From the NCBI GenBank assembly GCA_020723325.1, contig DYJD01000004.1:237469-301468 (forward strand): a stretch of 64,000 bases of DNA, read 5' to 3'. Source of the stretch: Desulfosudis oleivorans. Its GTDB lineage: Bacteria; Desulfobacterota; Desulfobacteria; Desulfobacterales; SURF-7. Shown piece by piece: positions 51,918 through 61,434 of the stretch. A model generated the notes under the pieces. The model ran no database searches. It saw nothing but the letters and a program-made list of their open reading frames with translations, and had not been told where the DNA came from. Positions within the stretch are counted from its first letter, which is position 1. The number at the start of each line of letters is the position of its first letter. The position numbers and the translations under genes are program-made.

Positions 51918-53138
51918 CTATGGTTTTAATCGGACCTTACCGGCGGCGTATTCCGCAGGCCAGACCGGTATATATTCCCCATTCTGGATTTGGACGATAA
52001 AAAGTTGCGCAAATTCGTTTTGACCCCCGGCATCAAAGCGCAAGCGCTCGGCCGGCAGGATCATATGCTCCCCGGCGGGCATATCGGTGGCGGCCAGGGC
52101 CGCGCGCAATTTCTTTCGATCCATGGAGCCGGCACGTTCCAAGGCATCCTTGAGAACCCAGGCCGCCTGATAGGCATGGGCGCTGTCGCCGGTGATATCC
52201 ACGCCGAAGCGTTTATGGAACCGGCCGTTCAAGTCCTTGCCGCCCGTGGTGAATTTGGAAAATTCAGCGGAAGTCAAGGTGCCCTCGGCTAAGGCCCCCA
52301 GGCTTTGGATATATTCAGGCGAAACAGTGCCGCCGGCAGTGTCCAGCAAAGGGATGGCAGCGCCGGCTTTGACCAGGGCCTTTTGGATCAGGATGCTGTC
52401 GTTCAAATAGGTCACCTCCAGGATGGCGTCGGGTTTGGCTGCCAGGCACTGGGCCACCTCTTGGCTGAGATCGCTCACCCCTTCTGCCGCGTAGCTGATT
52501 TCGGCAACCAGTTCCAGGCCGTATTCATGCATGGCTTGTTTTTGGGCTAGGGCCGCGGCCGTGCCGAAATCGGTGTTCTCATGCAACAATGCCACCCGCT
52601 TGACCACATAACCAGTAAGTCGGCCGAGATCCACCAGAAAACGCACCTGGTCGCGGCCGTAAAAACGGGCCTTGGGTTGAATGCGGAAAGTATAGCGGAA
52701 ACCCCGCTCGGTGATCACGTCCGCAATGGAAATGCTGACGATAAAAGGTGTTTCCAGCCGTTCCGCCACCTGGGTGGCAGGTTTGGTGACGCTGCTCTGA
52801 TAAGTGCCGATGAGGGCTGCAACGCCGGTCTTGATCAGCCGTTCGGTCTCCTGTTCGCCCGCTTCGGGCCGGCCCTGGGTATCGCCGGAAATCAGCTCCA
52901 GTTTTGCCCCGCCCAGGGCGGCAATGCCGCCTTGGGCATTGATTTCCTCCACTGCCAGGGTCACGCCGGCGGCACTGTCTTTGCCCTTGTCAGCCAAGGC
53001 GCCGCTCATGGGAAAGAGCATGCCGACCTTGACCGCGGCAGGTGGCTCCTCTTTTCCGCAACCCGTAAAGAGCATGATGGAAAATATGAGCAACAAAATA
53101 CCGGTAACGCCGAAGATAAAGCCGGATCGGTTTTGCAT
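51918..53138 (-). CDS. Branched-chain-amino-acid-type ABC binding lipoprotein (406 aa)
   Basis: Lipobox LFTGC gives Cys27 as the lipidation site. A periplasmic binding-protein fold of the Peripla_BP_6 / LivJ type follows (VGMLFPMSGALADKGKDSAAGVTLAVEEINAQGG, LIGTYQSSVTKPATQVAERL). The start at 53138 has AGGAGG nine bases upstream; a longer frame from 53258 is not needed. No Liv permease or ATPase genes are near. The gene lies immediately upstream of a Cache kinase and an HD-GYP regulator, so the protein probably serves as the signal receptor of that pathway. Confidence 0.87.
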   Translation of the reverse strand: MQNRSGFIFGVTGILLLIFSIMLFTGCGKEEPPAAVKVGMLFPMSGALADKGKDSAAGVTLAVEEINAQGGIAALGGAKLELISGDTQGRPEAGEQETERLIKTGVAALIGTYQSSVTKPATQVAERLETPFIVSISIADVITERGFRYTFRIQPKARFYGRDQVRFLVDLGRLTGYVVKRVALLHENTDFGTAAALAQKQAMHEYGLELVAEISYAAEGVSDLSQEVAQCLAAKPDAILEVTYLNDSILIQKALVKAGAAIPLLDTAGGTVSPEYIQSLGALAEGTLTSAEFSKFTTGGKDLNGRFHKRFGVDITGDSAHAYQAAWVLKDALERAGSMDRKKLRAALAATDMPAGEHMILPAERLRFDAGGQNEFAQLFIVQIQNGEYIPVWPAEYAAGKVRLKP

Positions 53139-53339
53139 ATTCCCGAACCTCCTTTTGTCGGTGTTGCGCGGAGCGATGATGAATTGGTAAATTAATGATA
53201 GGAATGATACGGAATCAATTATTGGGGTCAGTATAGGGGCGGCGTTTGAGGGTGTCAATATCTTTAGAATTTTCGATTAATATATGGACTTTTTCCGCCT
53301 GTTTTTGATATCGTTACAGAACAAATCTTTAGGAGGAAA

Positions 53340-53765
53340 ATGGAAAAGATCATTTGGAGCAGTCGGTTTGAGACCAAGGTGCCGGAAATGGATCAGCAGC
53401 ATCAGAACCTGTTCCGGATCATCAATCAATTGATTGAAATGCGTAATGCCGGGGATTCGGAACGGGACAGGATTTTTGAGGTTCTGAAGCAGATGTCCGA
53501 TTATTCCCAGTACCATTTTCGCTTTGAAAACAATTTTATCCACCAAGGCACCTATATCGGCCGCACCCGCCATCTGGACGCCCATGATTTTTATCTGGCC
53601 GAGCTGAAACGTTTTATCGATGCTTTTACCGCCGGCAAGGGCGGGCTCACAACCGAGATTCTGGATTTTTTGAAAACCTGGTGGTCGCGCCATATTCTTG
53701 AAACCGATCGGGAACTGGCCGTCCATATCATCGCCCAAGGCCTCACTTTTTCAGGATGGGATTAA
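53340..53765 (+). CDS. Bacteriohemerythrin (141 aa)
   Basis: All seven di-iron ligands are in place by spacing: His21, His59, Glu63 (HFRFE), His78 and His82 (HLDAH), His118 and Asp123 (HILETD). The protein should bind oxygen (or NO) at a di-iron site. It is the first gene of a rightward operon whose next genes encode HD-GYP-HDOD and GGDEF proteins, so it may supply oxygen or redox information to c-di-GMP signalling, or buffer oxygen for an anaerobe. AGGAGG lies directly upstream of the ATG. It diverges from the binding-protein operon, sharing about 200 bases of control sequence. Confidence 0.93.
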   Translation: MEKIIWSSRFETKVPEMDQQHQNLFRIINQLIEMRNAGDSERDRIFEVLKQMSDYSQYHFRFENNFIHQGTYIGRTRHLDAHDFYLAELKRFIDAFTAGKGGLTTEILDFLKTWWSRHILETDRELAVHIIAQGLTFSGWD

Positions 53766-53873
53766 CTGCGTATATAAAATCCCTGCCGCAAGGCTGAAAG
53801 AACGAAAAGATACCATCCTTAATAATTGGTTGCCTCTTCTGGTGAGTCAACCGCACTATGGAAAGCAACAGAC

Positions 53874-55370
53874 ATGGAAGCAAGGGAAGTTCAACTCAAT
53901 CCTCTGTTTGCGGAAATCGTCCAAACATTGTTGACCATCGTGGACGGCGCGGAAATGTATCCGCGCGGGCATTATAAGCGCATGGCGGCCCTGTGCGTCA
54001 AATTGGCGGAAAAGATCGGCCTCCCCCCCATTGAGGCGGCTGCGGTCAACCTGGCGGCCCTGCTTCACGATATCGGCATGGTGTATGTGCCCACGGATAT
54101 CATCCATAAAAACGGCGAGCTTACCGAGGACGAAATGCTGGTGGTGCGCCAGCATCCGGGCATGTCCGTCAAGATCCTGGCCAATCTGAGCCCGCTCCAG
54201 TCCATATTACCCCTCATCCGCCATCATCACGAGGCCTTTGACGGCAGCGGATACCCGGACGGGCTGGCCGGGGATCGGATTCCCATGGGGGCGCGGATCA
54301 TTCACGTTGTTGAAAGCTTTTTGGTGATGGCCGTGCCCAGGCCCTATCGGCCACCCAAGAGCGTGACGGTGGTGTTGAATGAATTGGAGAAAAACAAAGG
54401 AATTTTTTTTGACGGCCGGTTGGTGGATGAGTTTGTGCGTTTAATGGGTCAAAAAATGGATGCCCCGGCCCAGACAACTGCCGCCCAATCCCATGGGCCC
54501 GCGGCGCCGCCACCCAAGCCCGCGGAAGAAGGGCTAAAGCCCGAGGAGATCGCCAAGGAGATTTTCGAGCAAGTGAAGCGCGGCAAAATCGAACTGCCGG
54601 TCCTGCCCAACATCATTCAGGAGATTCAGACCGCCATCGACAATCCCAATACAACTTCCGATGATCTGGCCCGCATCGTGGAAAAGGACGCCATTATCTC
54701 CATTCGGCTGATGTCCACGGCCAATTCGCCCATATACATGGGACAGTATAAGGTACGCTCCATTCGCGAGGCCATTCCCCGGATCGGCTTCAAGGAGACC
54801 CGCAATATTGTTTCAGTGATCGTCAGTAAAAACATGTTTCAAGCCAAGAGCAAAGAATATGTCAAATGGATGGAAATCCTTTGGGCCCACTCCCTGGCCA
54901 GCGCCTACGGCGCCAGACTTCTGGCCGATCATCTGCGCTATATGGATCCGGAAAAATATTTCCTAATGGGTCTGGTGCATGACATCGGCAAGGTTCTGAT
55001 TATTAAAAGCATCAGTGAAAATCCGCTTTGGCAGAATCGCTTGGAGCGGTCCCAAGTGGAGAAAGTCATGCAGATCGCCCACAACAGCCTGGGCGGCGTG
55101 ATTTTGCGGCACTGGAAATTCCCAAAGGAATTTTTCGAGGTGGCCACCTCCCATGAAGGTCCGAAATTTTTTGAAACCACCGGCCGGGCCATCCTTGTGG
55201 TTCATCTTGCCAGCCAGATGGCGTCCGCCTTGGGCAATGGTTATCTAAAGGAAACGGTGGATTTGGCCGAACTTGATTCCGCCAAACGCCTGAAACTAGA
55301 TGCCGCGACACTGACGGCCTTAAGCGAGCGCATCAAGACCATCATGGCGGATTCCGCCAAATCCTTTTAA
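53874..55370 (+). CDS. HD-GYP and HDOD domain fusion protein (498 aa)
   Basis: Residues about 10-190 form an HD-GYP c-di-GMP phosphodiesterase domain: His65-Asp66 (LLHDIG), HHHEAF near 117-122, and the GSGYP loop at about 124-128. A Pro/Ala linker follows, and then an HDOD domain at about 225-430 (LPVLPNIIQEIQ, NSPIYMG, IREAIPRIGF, LVHDIGK). The start is placed at the ATG at 53874 with GGAAAG eight bases upstream; a TTG 48 bases earlier is less likely. Both domains look complete. It is 12 bases upstream of the GGDEF protein gene, so phosphodiesterase and cyclase would be co-made. Confidence 0.9.
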   Translation: MEAREVQLNPLFAEIVQTLLTIVDGAEMYPRGHYKRMAALCVKLAEKIGLPPIEAAAVNLAALLHDIGMVYVPTDIIHKNGELTEDEMLVVRQHPGMSVKILANLSPLQSILPLIRHHHEAFDGSGYPDGLAGDRIPMGARIIHVVESFLVMAVPRPYRPPKSVTVVLNELEKNKGIFFDGRLVDEFVRLMGQKMDAPAQTTAAQSHGPAAPPPKPAEEGLKPEEIAKEIFEQVKRGKIELPVLPNIIQEIQTAIDNPNTTSDDLARIVEKDAIISIRLMSTANSPIYMGQYKVRSIREAIPRIGFKETRNIVSVIVSKNMFQAKSKEYVKWMEILWAHSLASAYGARLLADHLRYMDPEKYFLMGLVHDIGKVLIIKSISENPLWQNRLERSQVEKVMQIAHNSLGGVILRHWKFPKEFFEVATSHEGPKFFETTGRAILVVHLASQMASALGNGYLKETVDLAELDSAKRLKLDAATLTALSERIKTIMADSAKSF

Positions 55371-55382
55371 GCACAGTAACAA

Positions 55383-58300
55383 ATGACCACGATGCCGGAA
55401 TATCCAGAGCAGGAAATGATCCATGAAAATTTCCAGGGCCGGCCTCTACATGTTGAATGCGGATCCGGACGCTCCTTGAAATCTTTCCTGAAAATAGCTG
55501 TGCAGTTGGCTGAGGCTTTGGCGACCCTGCATAAGACCGGTATTGTCCATAAAAATATCCGGCCCGGCAATATATTGCTGGATGCGCGGGAAGACCGGGT
55601 CAAGCTCATTGGCTTGAATTCTGAGGCGGAACCGGAAGGTGCGGATAAAGACTGCTGCCGTCCGGAATATATCCGGGAAGTTCTTGCCTACATTTCACCG
55701 GAGCAGACCGGGCGGATGAAGCAAAGCGTGGCCGTGGGGACGGATTTTTATTCCCTGGGGGTGGTATTGTATGAGCTGTTGACCGGCAGGCCGCCCTTTC
55801 CGGCAGATGATCCCCTGGCCCTGATCCACGCCCACATGGCTGCGGCCCCCAAACCGCCGGCGCTGGTCAATCGGGCCGTGCCGCAAGTTGTGTCCGACAT
55901 CATCATGAAGCTGTTGGCCAAGTCGCCGGCAGAGAGGTATTGCAACGGCTTCGGACTGCTGCATGACTTGCAGGAATGTATCCGCCGGTTGGAGGAAAGC
56001 GGCGGGATCAGCCCCTTTCCCATCGGCCGCAAAGACTTTTCGCCCCATTTTCTGATCTCCCGCAAAATGATCGGCCGCAAAGCCGAGATGGCTGAACTCC
56101 AGGCGGTTTTTGAGCGGGTGGCCCAGGGTCCCGCGGAATGTGTTCTGATAGGCGGGGCCGCGGGGATCGGCAAATCCGCGCTGATACATGAATTTCAAAG
56201 GATCATTGCCGCCGGTGGGGCCTATTGCGTTGCGGGTAAATACGACCAGTTCCGGGGTAAAGAACCTTACGCGCCCCTTTACCAGGCATTAAAGGATCTG
56301 ATCCGTCAAGTGCTGGCGGAAAGCCCGCAAGCCGTTCAGCGGCGAAAGCAGCAGTTGCTTGCAGCCCTTGGGGTCAATGCGCGGATCGTAACCGAGGCCC
56401 TGCCGGAAATAGAGCTGATCATCGGGCCGCAACCTGAAATCAGCCCGCTGGGGCCTGCGGAGGAGAAAAATCGTTTTCAGGAGGTTTGGAAAAATTTCAT
56501 CCGCGTATTTGCAACGGTTTCCCATCCCTTGGTGGTGTTTATGGATGATCTCCAATGGGCGGATGAAGAGAGTATCGATTTTATGCAGCAGATGGTATCC
56601 CCAGGGGATTGCCGCAGCCTGCTTTGGATCGGCGCTTATCGTGAGTCGCCGGCAGCGGAGGGCGAACCGGAAGCGGGTCCGGCCTGGGCCTCGGGCCGTT
56701 TGGAATGCCGTGTCACGCATCTATGCATGCGGCCCATGGACCTTTTGGAAGTCAACCTCCATGTGGCCGCGACCCTGGGCTGCGCGACCATGGAATCCTT
56801 TGCTCTGGCCGAGTTGATTCATGCCAAGACCGGCGGAAATCCTTTGTTCATAAACCAATTTATGCGCGTCCTTTATGACAAACAACTGTTGACGTTTGCG
56901 CCCGCCCAAGGCTGGTGCTGGGATATGGGTGCCATCCGGAAGCAGGCCATGGCGGAAAATGTGGCTACGCTTCTGGCGGATCACATGGAGAATTTACCCC
57001 GGACCACCCGTGAGCTTCTGAAAGTCTGTGCCTGTATCGGCGTTCGTTTTGATCCGGCTGTGGCTGCCGCTGTTATGGACCAAAGTCTGGCCGAGACCAT
57101 GGCCGGGCTTAAGCCGGCCCTCACTGAGGGCTTGATCGAACCCGCGGACAGCGGCTACTGTTTCAGCCACGACCGCATTCAGGAAGCCGCGTATGAACGC
57201 ATCCATGTCAAGGATCGACCCTTGTTGAACTACCGCATCGGCCGGCAAATTTTATCCGGCATGGCCGGTGATTTAAGCCGCGGCAAGCTGTTTTATGTGG
57301 TCAACAAACTCAACGCCGGCATTGGCCATATTACAAGCCCTGAAGAAAAGATGCTGTTGCGCGGACTGAATCTTGCCGCCGGCCGGCGCGCCCGGAGCGC
57401 CGCAGCCTATGCCCGGGCAGCGGATTTTTTTCGGACGGCGCTGGAATTGCTGCCCATGGATGCTTGGGAAAAGGAGTATGAACAGGCCTTGGATATTCAT
57501 CTGAATCTAGCGGTCTGTGAACATTTGAACCACCGTTTTGAAGAAGCCCGGCATTGGTTTGATTTAGCCCTGGATAAAGCCGTGACTGGCAAGGACCAGG
57601 CCGAGGTTTACAACCTGAAACTTTTGCTACTGGCCGGCCTGACCCGCTTTCCCGAGGCCCTGGATGCCGGCCGCCAAGGGCTGGCCCTGCTCGGCCTGAA
57701 ATTGCCCCAAAAAGTCGGTAAGCTGACCCTGATCCGGCACATGCTCCGCATCCGCATGGCCATGGGTTTGAGAAAACCAGCTGACCTTAACCGGTTGCCG
57801 GTTATGACCGACGAAGCCAAATTTACGGCCATGAAAATCCTGATGAACCTGACCATGACCGCTTATTTTATCAGCGCCGATCTCGGCATTCTCGTGGCCC
57901 TCATGATGCTGGAGCTTTCCCTCAAGTATGGGAATTCGCCGGTTTCCCCTTATGCCTATGCGGTCTATGGAGTTGTCATGGGGTCGGGATTCGGCAAAAT
58001 CCATGTAGGTGCGGAATTCGGCCGGCTTGCCCGGAATCTGGATTCCGATCTGGGGTCGCCGGAGATCAGGGCCAAAATCACCTTGACTGTGGGCGGCGGC
58101 ATCATGGTCTGGAATCAACCCGTCCATGAGGGGTTGGCCCTGACACGCAAAGCCCTTATAGCGGCCATGGAGAACGGCGATTTGAACAGTGCTGTATACG
58201 CAGTCCAATCCATCGTCATTCTCATGGGCTTTCAAGGCGCCGGTCTGGAAGAGATCGGTACCGAATGCCGGCGTCACCTGGATTTCATCACCCGCACAAA

Positions 58301-60107
58301 AGACCCCGGCGCCTTGAACTCATTGCTTTCGATTCTGCAATTCACCAAAAGTCTGCGGGGGGAAACCAAACCGTTGTTCAGTCTGGATGACGCTAACCTG
58401 CTGGAGTCCGATCATATGCGTAAAATGGCGGCGGACGGCATCCCCATCATCCTCGGCCGGCATTATATCCTGAAAATGCAACTCCATTATCTTTTGGGAC
58501 GCTACGACCTGGCCCATGCCTCGGCCCTGGAATCGGAAAAGCTGATCCACTACTCCCTGGGCATGATCGTTACCGCTGAACACTATTTTTACCTGGCCTT
58601 GATAGCATTGGCCCTGGCCGGCAGTGCCGCCGGAAAACGCAAAAGGGTCCTTTACAAAAAAGCCCTGGCCTGTGAACGCAGGATCAGAAAATGGGCCAAG
58701 GCGTGTCCGGCAAATTTTCGTCACAAAGATCTGTTGATTCGCGCCGAGCGCGCCCGTCTGGAAGGTCGGGACCGGCCGGCCATGGATGACTTTGCCCAAG
58801 CGGTTTCTTCTGCCAAGGAAAACGGTTTTATTCAAAATGCAGCCCTTGCCGCTGAAAGGGCCGCTCTGTTTTATCTGAACCTGGGACATGAGAAACTGGC
58901 CGGCCCATTCATGAATGAAGCCCACTATTTCTACCAGAAATGGGGGGCAAGCGCCAAGGCGGAACAGTTGGCCTTGAATTATCCACAGCTCATTAAGAAG
59001 ACACCTTCCCAGGATTTGGGGGGACCGGAAAGCCGGCGTGAAAGGGTGCTGTCCATCATAGATCTACGAACCCTGCGCAGCACCTTGAAAACCCTGGCCG
59101 AGGAAACCATTTACAGCCGCATGGTGGAAAAGACTCTCCGCACCTCCATCCAAATCGCCGGTGCCCAAAAGGGCCTGTTGATCCTGCGCAACGAAGCCAA
59201 GGAATTGTTCATCGAGGGTGAAGGCTCCATTGACCGGGAAGAAGTGGCCATCCTGCAATCCATCCCCATGGATTCCTCCACGGATATCTTTCAGGCGGCA
59301 GTCAATTATGTCCGACGAACCGGCGAGATGATCGTGGTCCATGATGTTGAAGAGCCCCACCCCCTGCTGCCCCACTTACAGACCGATCCCTATATCCGGC
59401 GGACAGGCGTGAAATCCTTTCTCTGTCTTCCCATACTCGTGACCACCTCCGGGGCCAAGGAACTGCTGGGACTGGTTTATCTGGAAAACAACCGTGCGAT
59501 TCATGCGTTTACCACCGATATGGTGGAAATGCTGGAAATCATCTGTCTGTCCGCCGCCGGTCGGCTGGAGTTGTCGCGCAAAGCCGTGCGGGACGGGCTC
59601 ACGGGTTTGTACAATCACGACTATTTTCAGAATGTGCTCCAGCAGGAGATGATTTTATCCCAACGCCAGGGGCGCCAATTGTCTCTGGTCATGATCGATA
59701 TCGACCATTTCAAACAATTCAACGACACCTGGGGGCACCAGGTGGGCGACACCGTCTTGCAACAAGTCTCGGCCGCCATCGGCATCGTCTGCCGCAAGTC
59801 TGACATCATTGCCCGTTACGGCGGGGAAGAGATCGCCGTTATTCTGCGGGAGACGGACTCCCAAACTGCCTATGGTTTATCCGAAAAATTGCGCAAAACC
59901 ATTGCTGGGCTGGAAATCATTCACACTGGGCAAGCCAACGGCCCCCTGCGTGTGACCGTCAGCCTGGGCGTTGCCAGTTACCCCAGGGATGCAGCGGATA
60001 AAACCGGTCTGATCCAAATGGCCGATAAGGCCCTTTACCGCTCCAAAGCCGCGGGTCGCAACCGGGTGACGGAGGCTTCGAATATTGAAGCACGAAACGC
60101 GGAATAA
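55383..60107 (+). CDS. Pseudokinase - AAA ATPase - GAF - GGDEF protein (1574 aa)
   Basis: Residues 1-205 are a Ser/Thr-kinase-like domain lacking the N-lobe glycine loop and Lys, with the catalytic HRD Asp replaced (VHKNIRPGN, Asn58) and no DFG (LIGLN). A large AAA_16-type ATPase follows from about 228 with Walker A GGAAGIGKS (Lys264). A long helical TPR-like region spans about 650-1190, then a GAF (1215-1370), and a GGDEF domain with GGEEI at 1480-1484 and an intact RKSD I-site just before it, which suggests product feedback. This is the AAA/pseudokinase sensor type seen with histidine kinases, here with a c-di-GMP cyclase output. It is the last gene of the hemerythrin operon. Confidence 0.88.
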   Translation: MTTMPEYPEQEMIHENFQGRPLHVECGSGRSLKSFLKIAVQLAEALATLHKTGIVHKNIRPGNILLDAREDRVKLIGLNSEAEPEGADKDCCRPEYIREVLAYISPEQTGRMKQSVAVGTDFYSLGVVLYELLTGRPPFPADDPLALIHAHMAAAPKPPALVNRAVPQVVSDIIMKLLAKSPAERYCNGFGLLHDLQECIRRLEESGGISPFPIGRKDFSPHFLISRKMIGRKAEMAELQAVFERVAQGPAECVLIGGAAGIGKSALIHEFQRIIAAGGAYCVAGKYDQFRGKEPYAPLYQALKDLIRQVLAESPQAVQRRKQQLLAALGVNARIVTEALPEIELIIGPQPEISPLGPAEEKNRFQEVWKNFIRVFATVSHPLVVFMDDLQWADEESIDFMQQMVSPGDCRSLLWIGAYRESPAAEGEPEAGPAWASGRLECRVTHLCMRPMDLLEVNLHVAATLGCATMESFALAELIHAKTGGNPLFINQFMRVLYDKQLLTFAPAQGWCWDMGAIRKQAMAENVATLLADHMENLPRTTRELLKVCACIGVRFDPAVAAAVMDQSLAETMAGLKPALTEGLIEPADSGYCFSHDRIQEAAYERIHVKDRPLLNYRIGRQILSGMAGDLSRGKLFYVVNKLNAGIGHITSPEEKMLLRGLNLAAGRRARSAAAYARAADFFRTALELLPMDAWEKEYEQALDIHLNLAVCEHLNHRFEEARHWFDLALDKAVTGKDQAEVYNLKLLLLAGLTRFPEALDAGRQGLALLGLKLPQKVGKLTLIRHMLRIRMAMGLRKPADLNRLPVMTDEAKFTAMKILMNLTMTAYFISADLGILVALMMLELSLKYGNSPVSPYAYAVYGVVMGSGFGKIHVGAEFGRLARNLDSDLGSPEIRAKITLTVGGGIMVWNQPVHEGLALTRKALIAAMENGDLNSAVYAVQSIVILMGFQGAGLEEIGTECRRHLDFITRTKDPGALNSLLSILQFTKSLRGETKPLFSLDDANLLESDHMRKMAADGIPIILGRHYILKMQLHYLLGRYDLAHASALESEKLIHYSLGMIVTAEHYFYLALIALALAGSAAGKRKRVLYKKALACERRIRKWAKACPANFRHKDLLIRAERARLEGRDRPAMDDFAQAVSSAKENGFIQNAALAAERAALFYLNLGHEKLAGPFMNEAHYFYQKWGASAKAEQLALNYPQLIKKTPSQDLGGPESRRERVLSIIDLRTLRSTLKTLAEETIYSRMVEKTLRTSIQIAGAQKGLLILRNEAKELFIEGEGSIDREEVAILQSIPMDSSTDIFQAAVNYVRRTGEMIVVHDVEEPHPLLPHLQTDPYIRRTGVKSFLCLPILVTTSGAKELLGLVYLENNRAIHAFTTDMVEMLEIICLSAAGRLELSRKAVRDGLTGLYNHDYFQNVLQQEMILSQRQGRQLSLVMIDIDHFKQFNDTWGHQVGDTVLQQVSAAIGIVCRKSDIIARYGGEEIAVILRETDSQTAYGLSEKLRKTIAGLEIIHTGQANGPLRVTVSLGVASYPRDAADKTGLIQMADKALYRSKAAGRNRVTEASNIEARNAE

Positions 60108-60149
60108 TAAATGGTCTTGGTCACTGTTACAGCCACAAGAAATTAAATT

Positions 60150-60195
60150 CGAATATCGATATTTGAATTACGGATTTTTCTGACCGGCCGAAATA
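60150..60195. repeat. Family D AT-rich repeat, copy 2
   Basis: ATCGATATTTGAATTACGGA, TTTTTCTGACCGGCCGAAAT. Matches 47788-47829 in order and mostly in sequence. Continues into a family B remnant (60183-60208) and a family A half-palindrome (60219-60240), so three repeat types are packed into 90 bases. Confidence 0.6.
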
Positions 60196-60208
60196 ATAAT
60201 CAAGGTCC
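60183..60208. repeat. Family B repeat remnant (right end)
   Basis: ACCGGCCGAAATAATAATCA followed by AGGTCC matches the last part of the elements at 19654-19733 and 20618-20696. Truncated at both ends. Confidence 0.5.
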
Positions 60209-60218
60209 CAAAAAGGTT

Positions 60219-60240
60219 GTAGGGGCGGTTCGCGAACCGA
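60219..60240. repeat. Family A palindrome, truncated
   Basis: GTAGGGGCGGTTCGCGAACC then GA, the left half and centre of the family A element. The expected right arm is missing and sequence continues into the TetR gene promoter region. Confidence 0.8.
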
Positions 60241-60265
60241 TCTTCCCTTACTGTGAAATTTTGTC

Positions 60266-60294
60266 TTGACATATTAAACATTGTTTAATAATTG
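60266..60294 (+). promoter_or_regulatory. Probable promoter of the TetR gene
   Basis: A consensus -35 TTGACA at 60266-60271 and a TA-rich -10 candidate (TAATTG, 60289-60294) 17 bases downstream. Transcription would start near 60300, which favours the translation start at 60341. The palindrome at 60273-60289 fills the spacer, as expected for a repressor site. Confidence 0.6.
60273..60289. promoter_or_regulatory. Candidate TetR operator palindrome
   Basis: ATTAAACA-T-TGTTTAAT is a perfect dyad with eight-base arms and a one-base centre. It lies in the -35/-10 spacer of the promoter just ahead of a TetR-family gene, the classical place for autorepression. Confidence 0.7.
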
Positions 60295-60340
60295 AATGCC
60301 AGTCAAAATGAATTTGAATCCAAGGATCGGCTCACAGTGT

Positions 60341-60982
60341 ATGAAAACCATTAGCCAGGCCATTGCCAGGCGCAAGGAAAACGAAAAACAGGAACGCCGG
60401 GAGCGCATTCTTTCCGCTGCCAAGAGTGTGTTTTTAAAAAAGGGCTATTTGGGGGCGACCATGCGGGACATCGCTTTGCAAGCGGAATTATCCCCTGGGC
60501 TGATCTACCATTATTTTGACAATAAGGATCATGTTTACGGACAGATTTGCGAAGAGGCCTTTCATATTCTGCTTTCCATTCTGAGGAAAACCGAATCAGC
60601 CGGAAAACCACCCCTAATGAAAATGGAATTGATCGCCAGGGCTTATCTGCGTTTTTATCTTGAATATCCGGAATATTTTGAGATCATTTCCTTCAAGGAA
60701 TTGGGCTTTAAACAGGTCGGGCTGCGAGGGGAGATTGTCGAACGGCTCAACCGGCTTTCACTGGAGGCCATTAACCTGCTGCATGAAATCGTGGTGGAAG
60801 GCATAGCCGACCAGAGCCTTGTTCCCCAGCGGGATACGTGGGCGACCACCCTTTCCTTGTGGGCCGCCATTGAGGGTATTATCTTCATTCACAAAAGAGG
60901 GTATATGGAAATGTTCGGTTTGGATATTCGACAGCAGTTGGAACATCAGATTTCGATTCTGTTGGATGGAATTCGGCGCTGA
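60341..60982 (+). CDS. TetR-family transcriptional regulator (213 aa)
   Basis: An N-terminal helix-turn-helix at about 20-65 (ERRERILSAAKSVFLKKGYLGATMRDIALQAELSPGLIYHYFDNKDHV) is followed by a helical ligand-binding domain. The start at 60341 is preferred because the promoter and operator lie just before 60296, an alternative start 45 bases earlier. The long Arg/Lys-rich N-terminal arm may contact DNA. It probably represses itself and perhaps the downstream cytochrome c3 and nitroreductase-like genes, which follow on the same strand after 98 bases. Confidence 0.9.
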   Translation: MKTISQAIARRKENEKQERRERILSAAKSVFLKKGYLGATMRDIALQAELSPGLIYHYFDNKDHVYGQICEEAFHILLSILRKTESAGKPPLMKMELIARAYLRFYLEYPEYFEIISFKELGFKQVGLRGEIVERLNRLSLEAINLLHEIVVEGIADQSLVPQRDTWATTLSLWAAIEGIIFIHKRGYMEMFGLDIRQQLEHQISILLDGIRR

Positions 60983-61080
60983 GGATATCTGGCTGGTGAC
61001 CGACAAGGGGTTGGAGTTGATCGGGGTCGATCTGCCGCGGGAAATTTGGCTATGCGGCTGATGGGAAAAGGAAAAGGGCA

Positions 61081-61434
61081 ATGAAGATTATCGGATGGAC
61101 AAGAATGGCCGGGGCCGGCTTGGTTTTATGGGCCGCAGTTGTTATGGCCGGTGATACCATTACCATTGGAAAAACCGAAGAAAAATCCTATCGGCGCGTG
61201 AATTTCCGGCATCAGCAGCATGCCGCCTCAACTTTCCTGGAATGTACCGCCTGTCATCATCAAGGGGAATTTGATGTTTCATGCTCTGCCAGTGGCTGCC
61301 ACACCGGACGGAAAGGTACGGCGGTTTTGCATAAAATGTGCATCGGCTGTCATATGGATGCGATGGAAACCGGACCCATCAAATGTGTGGAATGCCATCA
61401 GGCGGAAAAAGAAGATGATGGAGGCCAATCATGA
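61081..61434 (+). CDS. Tetrahaem cytochrome c3 family protein (117 aa)
   Basis: The signal peptide runs to about residue 23 (ending VVMAG). Four haem-binding sites follow: C55xxC58H, C68xxxxC73H, C87xxC90H and C102xxC105H. His44, His47, His60 and His84 are available as distal ligands, giving bis-His coordination at all four haems as in cytochrome c3. The FRHQQH motif is typical. Its TGA overlaps the ATG of the nitroreductase-like gene, so the periplasmic cytochrome and the exported flavoprotein are made together and could exchange electrons. It is the strongest single marker for a sulfate-reducer-type lineage. Confidence 0.92.
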   Translation: MKIIGWTRMAGAGLVLWAAVVMAGDTITIGKTEEKSYRRVNFRHQQHAASTFLECTACHHQGEFDVSCSASGCHTGRKGTAVLHKMCIGCHMDAMETGPIKCVECHQAEKEDDGGQS

